Positions 45,201-57,200 of a stretch of 64,000 nt of DNA are shown one piece after another. A model generated the notes under the pieces. That model ran no database searches. It was not told the DNA's origin and was given only the letters and a program-made list of their open reading frames with translations. Each line of letters starts with the position of its first letter. The stretch's first letter is position 1. The position numbers and the translations under genes were made by a program. Source of the stretch: Girardinichthys multiradiatus (lineage: Eukaryota; Chordata; Actinopteri; Cyprinodontiformes; Goodeidae); contig NC_061795.1 of NCBI RefSeq assembly GCF_021462225.1, forward strand, positions 51,473,380 to 51,537,379, read 5' to 3'.

Positions 45201-48200
45201 TAAAAATGTCAGCTATAAAACTGAATGTAGATGAAAAAGTCACCTGTGCTGTTTTACTTCTTCTGTGCATAAAAAATTACAAATAGATGCTGTAAATTTT
45301 ATTTAGCTGTAATGATGGTAGATATTAAAGCAAGGTTTGGTACTATTTTAGCAGCCTTGGTAATATTATTTTTAAATTATTCTAATTGCTTTTAAAAATA
45401 TAATTTAACTGATGTTTTAATACCTTAACGCTGTAAAACCTGCCCAGACTCCGAGGAAACCGATCCACGGTCCAATTCTGTATTATTTGCTGTCCACTTT
45501 TATTGCTGTCATGTTGGAATGTTTTTTTTTTTAGCTTATGGACTTTTTGTGTTAAATGTAAATGCTCAAGTTGTGCTGCTGCACGAACCGCTCCTGCAGA
45601 TGAGGGTCAGGTGACGGCACGGCTTCGGTGAGGCGCAGCTCAAAGTCCTGGCAGCGCAGTGGGTTTTCTCGGTAGTGCTGGATCAGAGAGAAGACGCTGG
45701 GGAAGTGCAGGTTAGAAGTCAGGAAGAAGTAGGTGTGCCCTGCCTCTGAACCGGACCGAATTCGGCAGTGCTGGACCCTCCCACTGCGCCTGCAGAGTCC
45801 AAAACCAGCAGCTGAATAGTTGCACTGCATCGAAATGAAACTATTGCAAATAAGTCATGAATTGGACAACAATGCTTCAGTCGGTACCAGAAGGAGAGGG
45901 TGAAGTCGTGGACGTATCGGTCACTCTGTCGGACCAAGAAGGTGCCATCTTGCCCCCCGGTTTCTGCACAGTAGTCATGGATCAGTTGCTCAGCCATCAG
46001 CCTACCCTCCTTCATGCGGCAATGAAACCATGGTTCTATGCAATGCAACTCCTGGTACTGGGAAACCAGTTTATATTCATGTTAGGAAAACATTTACTCC
46101 ATAGCTCCTACATTACACGTCTGATAAGAATCTAAATCATATCTTTGGATATGGTTCAATACCAAGCAGAAAAAACAGACATGCCTATGAATTACTATGT
46201 AACTGAAGAACTAAAAGCCTTTAGGTTGAACAGATAAATGATATGAAGTTGCTGCTTTTGAGGCTGAATATTTAGAAAGCAGCTACAAAATGGATGCAGT
46301 AAAAACATCAAAAGCTCAAACTTCAACAGTAAAAATTCAGCTTTTAACTGAAGGAATCTTAGAATATGTTTGCTGTTTATATGTTTCACTGATGGAAAGT
46401 TTACTTTTAAACTTTTTTATCTGCAACGTTTTGTATTTATTACTGGCTTTTTAAATTAAACTCTGGGAATTTGCTGTTCACCTTCCGGGGATCTTCCTCC
46501 TCCTCCTCGTACTCCTCTGCATAATACAGCTTGTCATCAGAGATCACACAGTAGTGCCTGTTCCAGCGCTGACAAGCACAGAGAGAAATGTTACATTTTT
46601 ACACGTGATCCAAAAAAAAGGTCAAAGAGGCTTTCTATGGAAATCTTTCCAGGGGTTAAAGATTTGATGTTTGTTATGTTTCTGCTGCACAAAGACAACT
46701 GAAGCTGAGGTGGAGCTCCTCTACATACAGATCAGACCTAAGCTTTGACTAGCAGGCCCAGAGAGACAGAGTTATAGATTAGAGGAACCCACTGGGTTTT
46801 ACCAGGTCCAGTCTACTAGGAGAGATGCTTCATGCTTCCTTCTGCTGACAATCTCTATGGAGATGCTGATTCATTTTCCAGTAGTACTGGGTACCGACCC
46901 ACACTGGGTACCAATACCTGTGTTAATCACCATGGTAACACCATCAGATTGGCCTAACCCAAACCCCAACCCCAGAAGGAAGATGAGTCACCAGAACCAA
47001 CAATGGAGACAAGTTGAAGATCTGCTAATAAAGCAACCTAGGCTTCTTGAACACCTCAGCAGAACCACAGGCTGATCTCCTTCAAGTCACATGAATTAGT
47101 GCTTGATGCACTAATTCATGGAAAAGGAGCCCAGACCAAGTACTGAGTGCAGATACCGAACAGAACCTGGACCTACTGTTCTGTAGGAACACGTTTCTGA
47201 ATTAAAATTTAAGCAGAGACAAAAAGAAGAATTGGTCTCAAAAAGGGGAGAAGATGAGTGAAAAATGAGTCTAAAGAAAAGACTTTCAGCCAGCAGAAGA
47301 TCTACTGATCAGGAGAACCTTGAAGGTAGAAAGTCTGGCTGATTGGAAGCAAAACATAAAGAGATGGACAACCTCTCTCCTCATTTACAGCCAACAGTAG
47401 GTGGAGATGGAGCTGAAGCTTCAGAGCATTCCAACCTTCATGTTCCCCTGTGCAGATTCTCCGACTGTGTGGGGTTCCCTTAACAGTACCTGATCCACTG
47501 GGTCCCAGATCTCCAAGTCTCCCTGCTTCTGGCCCTTCCGGAAGTCTCTGGTTGTTACTCCTCCCTCCACATTGAGCTTCTTGTGCTGTGAGAGAACAAC
47601 AGACCGGTCATTCCTCACCGATGGAGCGCTTCCCCCAACACCTCAGTATGCTCCAATTCATGTTACTTTCAGTATGATCTTCCCCTTCAGCTGTGTAGGT
47701 GAAGGCAGCTGCTCGGCCATGTGCTCCACAGGTTCACTCAGAAGTTTGTCTCCAAACACTTCTTTGAAGATGCGAGCCATCTGACGCTGCTGCTCTATGG
47801 GGCAGTGCTCCTCTATGGACAGGATGACCGGGAAGCTGAGAAGGAGAAGTTCCCAACATGTTAATGAGATGGAGGTAAGGAACCACTGAAAGGAGGAAAC
47901 TAAAAATAACCTTTCTTTTATGAAAAAGAGCAGATGAAGCACAAGCAACAAAAGCTTTAGATAAATGTTTGACTCTGTGTTTATATAATTGCTCATAACT
48001 TTATGGTGATTCTTACTCTGTAGTGACAAAAGCGTGCTCGTTTATTGCTTTGACCACATCCTCAAACTTGATCTTGGTTGTCCTGGTCCAGCCGTGGTAG
48101 ATGATCGGTTCCCCGGGGCCCTCCCAGCAGTCCACTGCAAGCATCCAACCCAAACAAAATAAACACATTCGTGTTTTTAACCGCCTGAAGTAGAATAAAA

Positions 48201-51200
48201 CACACCTCAGTAAACTGCTTTATATCTATATTCACATTCAACACAGCGACATCCCAGGCGCAGACAGCGAACGTAAGCCTCTGTGGATGACTCGCTGCGG
48301 ATCTGATCGCCTGTCAGGTAGCTGTTGAAGGGAAACAAACATCCAATGTGGCTGATTAAATATTTTATAAACCAATGACTTGTGTTATGTACCTATCTGT
48401 CTTAAAGTGACACGTGTTTAAAACATAGAACCATGAACTTTTCCACCTTTAATGTGACATTCATTCTAAAAGATTCAACTAAAACAAACAAAACAGTCAA
48501 AAATAAAAAAGATTCAGAATGTGGGATTTCCACCATTTAATGTTGAAGCACATCTCCATGAGCTTCATGAGGTGGTCACCTGACATGGTTTTCCAGCAGT
48601 CTTGAAGGAGTTCCCAGAGGTAGGAAGAAAAATAAAGACAAACCACTGAAAGAGAAGGGGTGTCCAAACTTTTGACTGGTAGTCTGTATATCCCATGGAA
48701 CAGAGAAGCCATCACTAACAGGCCAGAAGGGGCACATGGTCCCTCCAACAGGTTCTGGGTCTGCCTCCCAATGGGACGTGTCCAGAAAAGCTCAGAGGAG
48801 ACATCATGATCAGATGAACCACCTCAGATGACTTATTTTGAATGTAGAGGAGTCAGCAGCTCTACTCTGAGATTCTCCACATACTGTATCTCTAAGGCAG
48901 AGCCTGGCCACCCTAGGGAGGAAGAACATTCAGCTGACTGGATCCAGGACCTGGTTCTTTCAGTCATGGTCCATGTCTCAGAACCACAGGTGAGGCTTGT
49001 AACATAAACAGACTGGTAACTGAAGAGCTTTGCTTTTTGATTCAGCTTTTATTTTTCACTACCACAGAGCAAAGCAGTTCCCCAGCCATTTCCTGCTCCA
49101 TCCTGCAATGAACACCATACCAGGAAACTAGAACTCCTCCACCTCAGGCATTGACTGAACCCTGACCCGGAAGGAGTGGTCCAACTTGGTGGAAAGACAT
49201 GAGCGCAGTCTGAGAAAAGCTTTACCTAGTTTCCGGAACATTTCTACATGACATTCATGGAAACTTACGTGTTGTGTGAGGAGCTGATCCAGTAATGGGA
49301 CAACGGGTTGTTCATGTCCAGGTTGTTGATCTCAGAGAACTTCTCCTCCCAAACTGAATTCTCTTTGGAAAACAGGAAACTCAGGAACTGAAAGAGGAAA
49401 ATGAAACTACAGATGTAGTTGACCTTTCACCCTTGTCCCTGATGTATTAGTTAGACAGAGCCTGTTTCTCCAAGAGCTGCATGTCTGCAGCCGAACTGGG
49501 CTCAATGTTAAGAAGAAGGGTCTGATCCAAACACCTCACTGACGGTGAACTCTGGGTCGTTAGTTTTTCTCATGGTGTCATCGATGAAGATGGTCATCAG
49601 TTCTCTGACCTGGGTCAGATCGTTGGCCCAGGGTTCCTAAACAAAAGAATCCAACAGAATTAGTTTGTCTCCCCAAAAATAAAAATAATCAGGACAGTAC
49701 CAGAACCATTTAGCCCACATGTGTAAATGCCCCCGTGCGTCATGTTATGTTTTTATTTGAGGAAACAGGAGGCTGCGGATTGCTAAAAAAAGTTTCACCA
49801 AACACACCAAATAAAAAAAACTATTCTTCAGTTTCATTTATGTTAGAGGAATTGTGCCGACAACTATTATTTGGCTAAATAAATGTAGCCAAATAATAGT
49901 TTGAATTTTCTAAAGTCAACATGCTGCTGACATAAGAGATTGATTTATTTTTATAACAATTTAGACTTTTTTGATCTCACAATGGAGAATTTGTCCTCTG
50001 CATTTAACTCTTCCCGTAGGGAGCAGTGGCCTGCGATTGTGCGGCGCCCAGCGAGCATTCAGGGGCAAGGGTCTTGCTCAGGGACCCAGAGTGGCAGGCT
50101 GTGGGATTTGAAGCAGGGTACTGGTATCTCTCCAGGACTCAGATGCCCTCCTCTCTAACCATTAGGCCCCCTATTAGTGGAGGCAGCGGTAGGTAAGTTA
50201 GGCTCTGCTGCTGTACTCATACTGCTCCTACACAACTATTTATTGATTCTATTACTGACATTTCAAAGAAAATGTGCAATTTTAATGGGTTTTCCATGTG
50301 TTAATGAACATAATATAACTCAAGGAGTCATTGTTGTTCTGTAATTTTTCTGTTTCATATAAAATATACGCCCGCTCTTATTTTGATTGTTTAATTGATT
50401 CTGGGTTTCTTTATTTAGCTCTTTATAAAACAGCACATGGTTGACCGAAGAGCTGCGCAGCAGGTAAAAGACGGGACCACTGGGACTCACCTTCTGGTCA
50501 TAAATGAGAAATCGTTGGAAATCATGCAGCAGAACAGCTGAAGCATCCTGTTTATCTGTGTTTCTGCATGATTGGAGAGACAAAAACAATTAGAAAACTA
50601 ATCTGCTCCACTGTCAAGATCAGGCAGCAACAAGCATGACCTCACCCCAAAATAAAGGAACATGCTTCTCTTTTGAACTCATCCAGGATCTGAATGCAAA
50701 AGATTTATGTCATTAATTAAAATTCTGCATGAGCACAATAAGGAAATATTTACAAGGACAGCAAAGAATCATTCAGGCTGACCTCATTCTGCTCAAACAT
50801 CATCAGGTTATAAAACTTATGAAACTGCTCGAAGTCCAGGCGGTCTTTCTTTACTCCGACTTCCTGTGACAGCAGAACGGAAAAGCTGTAAACGGCTCAA
50901 CGAGATATTGCAGTTTTTATTTCCAAATCCAAGTCAAGGCAACTCAAATCCTGCATTGAAGGGGAGATGCTTTTCTGCATCTGAGCAGGTTTAACCAGAG
51001 TATCATGAAAGAACATGAAAACCAAAGTAAAGACGGGATGAACCTGTAATCTGTCTTTGAGAGCTCGAGAGCTGGGGGCCTTGTAGTTCAGCATGGGCAG
51101 TAGAGACTTCAGCTCCTTCACAGAGAGGCTGCAAGTCACAAAGAGAGAAAAACATCCAGCAAAACCTTTCACAGAACCATCTAGAACCAAAGGGATGGAC

Positions 51201-54200
51201 CTTATTAACAGCATATTGTTTGAGATTCAAGGTTTTAGAAGAACACGTGTGTTATGGAGGGCTGATGCAAAGATGAGCTTAAATACTTGAAAAGACTAAA
51301 TTAATTTTGCAAAAAAAAACCCTTAGTGAGGATTGAGATATCCTGAAAAATACTAAAACTTTCTGAAATATGCAGCATTTTACAGTCATATTCAATAAAT
51401 GAGAATATTGTTGGCATGTTAATTTATTCTAGTAACTCCATCACTTAATGAAACATTATACGGATTAATTCCCCACAGACTGATATTTTTAAGCCTTTAT
51501 TTCTTATAATTATGAGGATTTCTGCTTCCAGCCAATGAGAACACAGCATTTCATTATCAGACCAATTAAATAAACATTTTTACTACACCAACCTAAATGG
51601 TTATTTTCAAAAGGTTCTTTTAATCTGACGCAGATTCTGATTTATGTCATATGACCGTATGAAGTCACATTTTACAGTGAACAGATTTTACTTATGAATA
51701 CAAACATTAAAATGTGCCTCAAAAAAAATTTGAATACGTTTAGGCTATATACATGTGAAGTATTTTTGTGATCTTTATTTTACTCATAAATAACTTTTTT
51801 AATAAACATGAATACAAATGCATGCCACACCTTTCCGATTTGTATTAGTAAATGTTATAAACCATGAATCATTTTCTTCACAGCTCTGCTCTACTTTGTG
51901 CTGGTTTGTCACAGAACATCCCATTAAAACCCACAGAGGTTGGTGGTTGGACCAGACAGATGAGGAACAGCTACAGGGTTCTGAATAACTGTAAATCTGC
52001 TCACATAAAAGAAGAAAATCAGGTTCATACCTGTTTGTCTTGGTCTGGTTGACAGAATACATTTGCTTCCTCAGCCAGCTGGAGGGATAACAACACAAGA
52101 CAGAGAAAGGATGAAGCTGCTGCAGGAAAAGTCCTGAACTGATTAGAACTGGACTCTACCTCTCTATCAGAACCGGGGTCGGAGCTGCCAGAGTCTCTTC
52201 TCTCAGCAGCTCCAGTCCTATCAGCCATTTCTGAGCCTCCTCCGCCGAATCAGCTGGAAAGATAAAAAAAAGAAAGAGTGTTACTGATATAAACTAGCAT
52301 TGAATGTTTTATTAACAGAAGAAAAGGGAATCTTTGATGAACCTCAGACCTAAAACAACAGGCTGATATTCACCCAACAACTTCCTGGAATAAAACTTTT
52401 ACTTAACTGTAGAGCATCTGTCCCAAAATATATTCTGTATCAGAACTGCTGATCAGAATTTAAAAGAATTATGCAAATTGTTTAGGTAAATTTACTCAAA
52501 TAGCCACCCAGAGCAGTGTTTCCATCCTGGTCCTCAGGGCACAGTGTTTGGCACATTTCAATGTTTCCCTGCTTCAACGCATTGGATTCAAAATGATCAT
52601 TCTTATTCATGGACATTATTGATTAAATGTCATCATTAATATGTTAAAATGTTATCATTAACATGAATCAGAAGCAGGGCACCACCTACAGGCATGCCAA
52701 AAAGTAAGTACATCCTGTGGACTTAGTTTTTCAAGCTCTGCTGTTCTATTTTGGCGTCATGTATGTTAGACTGAAATCTGTCTTTCTACATTCCCGATAA
52801 GTAAAAGAAGGAGCATGTTCTCTTTGCTATAACAGTGAAGATGTATTCAGCAGAGGCCGGGTCAAGGAAAACCCGGACCTGAACCGAGTTTAAGGATTAA
52901 TGTAGCCTTCACCTCCCAGACTGAGGGTGCTGAGGACAAACTGAGAGCCATAGAAGATGGTGAAGCAGGTGTTCTCATTGTGTTTGTCCCTCCCATCTTT
53001 AAAACGCTCGAAGTCTTTGGAGTTCCTCCCAGGACGGATTTCTCGGATCTCAAACAGGTCCACTGAAACAGAACACATGGATCAGCGGAGATTATTACTG
53101 TCATTTCTGTGGATCAAAACCAATCTTTATCAATGCAACTTGCTCCATTATTTCAGACAAACCTGACAAAATGCCCTGGGCACTTTTCAAGATAAAGATC
53201 CCAGAGCTCTTTTGAATAAAACAAGGGACCATAAAGAAATGAAACAAAAGGAAATGATTTTAAAACAAAGAGGAGTTCTGAGATGGTTTTTAACACTCTT
53301 GTGTTCCTGGTCAGAAATGACTCCCATAATCACTATTTGTGTTGGATTTTTAATGAACTTAAGTTCTAGTCAATATTATGAGTTTTTAGCGGCCCATGTG
53401 CCTCACTGATCCAATCTTATTCACAAGTTCTAAATATTAACTAATTTTTGCATTATTTTGAGTATCAGATGACACATGCTATACTGTTTATTACAGAATA
53501 CTTTGGGTCAAAGTTATCAGGGACATTTGCCTTGAAACCATTTTAATTTCTCATACTGTTACAAAAAAATCATCCTGTTGTGGGACCATGAATATTTTAA
53601 TTGTGTGCAAAGGAAATTATCCCCAAACTCTACTTGCATTTTTACAATATTCCAGAGTCAAGATCTTCACACATTAACGAGCAACTAACAAGTCCCCATC
53701 ATGCTCAGTTTCATTCAGTTGACTTCTCACCAAGAGCGTAGGAGCTGTAGAAATGATCACCTCATGACCTGCAGTCATTTCCAGAACCACATGCTTCCCT
53801 CTGGGCCTTTTCAGGCACACTGTCTGCAGGTTTTCCAGTATAGACCTGCATTTTCCAGGCATAGTTTGTCCTCATAACATGTTGCCCATATCTTTAGGCA
53901 ATATTTAGATGGCTTGCTTGGCATGTACTGCTTGAAGGAGCAGCGTCCCCTAAAAGCGACAAGATGCTCATCTAGTGTGACATTTGGACTTGGGTTATTA
54001 GTGGCAAGGGGCAGAAGCTCCGCCCACTTGTCCCAAACTTCTCTGATTGCTGCCAGTTCGTTTACGACGGCCTGGTCTTGTGTCCCGGTTGTCAAAGCCA
54101 ATCACACCTGGAAGTCTTTTTACCAAGATGGCGGCGGGGGTTACTGCAGTGGCTCCTGGCTCTTTTTATTTGTGGTTTCACCCCTCCAAGCATTTTTCCG

Positions 54201-57200
54201 GTACGGAAGGGCTGAACTACTGGAACTGGCAAAAAGCCCAGGACTTTACACACTCCCAAAACTGGACTTTATTCCACCCAAACTGCAGCGGTGAACAGCA
54301 TCCCCCCTCATTGTCTCTCTGCGGCCCAAGAGACGGAGGAGGCACCATGAACACAAGAGGGTTCCCAGCATTGCCCTCTTTTGTGTCTATAAACCTACAT
54401 GTCTATCTTTTGAGCTGGGTCGCAGCTAAATTTCATCATTGTGACATAATGACAATAAAGAATCTTAAATCTTAAAGTTTTGGCGTGACACGGTGGCCTG
54501 GAAAGTTGTCTGACCTGATTCTGCTGGCAGATTCTTTTCTGGATCTGTACACAGCAGCCAAAATGAAAAGACCTATGTCTGCATTAGTGTGTGTCTGGGT
54601 TAGCAACTTCCAGTTGTCTTAGGAAATTTGATTCCCCTCCAAGTTGGTCATGTTTACCACAGGGGTTACAAAATGGATGGACTCAGTCAGGAACAGTTCA
54701 AAGCAGGACCTGATGTCACCAATCCAGGATACGGCATGTGTTGCAGGTCCTGGGGTCATCCTGATGACATTTTCACCTGAAAGCCTGATTGTCAGGTGGG
54801 GATGAACTCGAGGATGAGTTTCCACTCTTTGACTTGAATGTGACAGCAATCTCAGCATGATGGTCCTCATCATCACTGGATTTTTCCTCATCAGTTTTTT
54901 TATTGGTCTGGATTACACAGTGGCTTGTAAAAGTATTCATACCCCTTGAACTTTTCCACATATTGTCACATTACAACCATAAACGTAAATATATTTTATT
55001 GGAATTTTATGTGAAAGACCAAAACAAAATCGTATAAAATTGTGAGGTAGAAAGAAAATTATACATGATTTAAAACATTTATATAAATAAAAAACTGAAA
55101 AGTGCGGTGTATCAAGGTATTCAGCCCTCTTTACTCTGAGTGCAACCAAAGCCTTCAGAAGTTGCCTGATGATTGCTAATGACTAAATAGAGTCCACCTG
55201 GGTGTAATTTAATCTCAGTACAAATACAGCTGCTCTGTGACGGCCTCAGAAGTTGGTTAAGACAATATTGAGGAGCAGACAGCATCATGAAGTCCAAGGA
55301 ACACACCAGACAGGTCAGGGATAAAGTTGTGGAGAAGTTTAAAGCAGGTTTAGGTTATAAAAAGATTCCCAAGCTTTGAACATCTTATGGAGCTCTGTTC
55401 AATCCATCATCTGGAAATGGAAAGAGCATGACACAAATGGAAACCTACCAAGACAAAGCCGTCCACCTAAACTTACAGGCCCAGGAAGGAGATCAGAGAT
55501 GCAGCCAAGAGGCCCATGGTGACTCTGGATGAACTGCAGAGATCCACAGCTCAGGTGGGGGAATCTGTCCACAGGACAACTATTAGTCGTGCAATGAATA
55601 AATGTGGTCTTTATGGAAGAGTGGGAAGAAGAAAACCATTGTTAAAAGAAAAACATAAGAAGTCCCGTTTGCCAGAAGCCATGTTGGAGACCCAGCAAAC
55701 ATGTGGAAGAAGCTGCTTTGGTCAGACGAGACCAAAATTGAACTTTTTGGCCAAATTGCAAAACGCTCTGTGTGTCGGAGAACTAACGTTGTACATCACA
55801 CTGAACACACCATCCCCACTGTCACATATGGTGGTGGCAGCATCATGCTCTGGGGCTGCTTCTCTTCAGCAGGGACAGGGAAGGTGGTCAGAGTTGATGG
55901 GAAGATGGATGGAGCTAAATCCAGGTCAACCTTGGAAGAAAACCTGTTAGAGACTGCAAAAGACTTGAGATTGGAGCGAAGGTTCACCTTCCAGCAGGAC
56001 GATGACCCTGAACATAAAGCCAGGCTATAATGGAATAATTTAAAACAAAACATATTCATGTGTTAGAATGGCCCAGTCAAAGTCCAGACCTAAACCCAAC
56101 TGATAATCTGTGGCAAGATCTAGAAACTGCTGTTCATAAACACTATCCACCCAATCTGACTGAGTGTGAGCTGTTTTGCTAAGAAGAATGGACAAAAATG
56201 TAATTCGCTAGATGTGCAAAGCTGATGGAGACATACCCTAAAACACTTGTAGCAAAAGGAGGTTCCACAAAGTATTGACTTAGGAAGGCTGAATACTTTG
56301 CACAATGCCCTTTCTGTTTTTTATTTGTAAAAAAAAAAAAAGAAGTCATGTATAAATGTTTTTCCACTTCACAATGTATACCACTTTATGTTGGCCTTTC
56401 ACATAAATTCCAATAAAATATATTTATGCTTGTGGTTGAAATGTGACAATATGTGGAGAGGTTCAAGAGGTATGAATACTTTTACAAGCAACTGTATTCT
56501 AGACATTATTCCACTGTTATTTTCCTGGCCTCTCCCCTCCTCATCAGTGTGGTGAACATCAAATATGCAATCAAGAACCTTAGTTTTGCTATATTGTCCT
56601 GCCATGGAGGTGCCATACAGTGAACCGTGAGCAAAGCCTCAAAAAGTATTATTTACCTAAACTAGAAGAAAGTGTCGTTCCTGCGACAGGGTGTATGTAT
56701 GTGTGAGTGTGTGTGTGTTGCTGTGCTCCTGTTTTTGCATATGAGTGAGGACCGTTTGTTGTAACGTGAGGACATTTTCATGGTCCCCACTTGCTGTCTT
56801 ACTAGAGGATAGGGTTTAGGACTAAGGTGTGAATTGAGTTAAGGTTAGGCTTAGGGTTAGATATGTACTTGTAAAGGTTAGGGTGAGGGTCAGAGTTAGG
56901 CCATAGAAAGGGTTAAAAATGAATGGAAATCAATGGAAGTCAATGTGAGTCAATGCACAGGAACAGGTTATCCTCACAGTCTGTTGCCATGGTGATATAC
57001 TCAGAATCAGAATCAGCTTTATTGCCAAGTTAGCTGCCCTTTTCCTGACCCTTGACCTGCATAGGTCCTGGATGGAAGGATGGTCAGCCCTGATGATTGT
57101 TGGTTGCAGTCTGGACCTGTCCTGTTTTGTGGATGAGCCAAACCTCACAGAGATGGACGAAGACAGGACAGACTGAATGATGGCAGTGTAAGTAAGTACA

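Larger units (their letters stand above)
53650..56605 (-). pseudogene. piggyBac-type transposase remnant broken by two later insertions
   Basis: Three minus-strand blocks in order. 56605-56500 is an acidic N terminus ([16 protein letters not shown]). 54915-54485 holds [12 protein letters not shown], then [34 protein letters not shown] and [18 protein letters not shown]. 54110-53700 holds [42 protein letters not shown] and [17 protein letters not shown]. These are the DDE_Tnp_1_7 domain of PGBD4-like proteins, including the [11 protein letters not shown] motif. Frameshifts are present, and the C-terminal catalytic part after about 53650 is missing. The blocks are separated by a Tc1-like element (54918-56494) and a retroposon (about 54105-54480). 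Located in PLCG2 intron 1. Confidence 0.83.

Noticed and set aside
56760..56920. Telomere or chromosome-end fusion
   Set aside because: TTAGGG-like units are few and interrupted, and embedded in a recognisable interspersed repeat.
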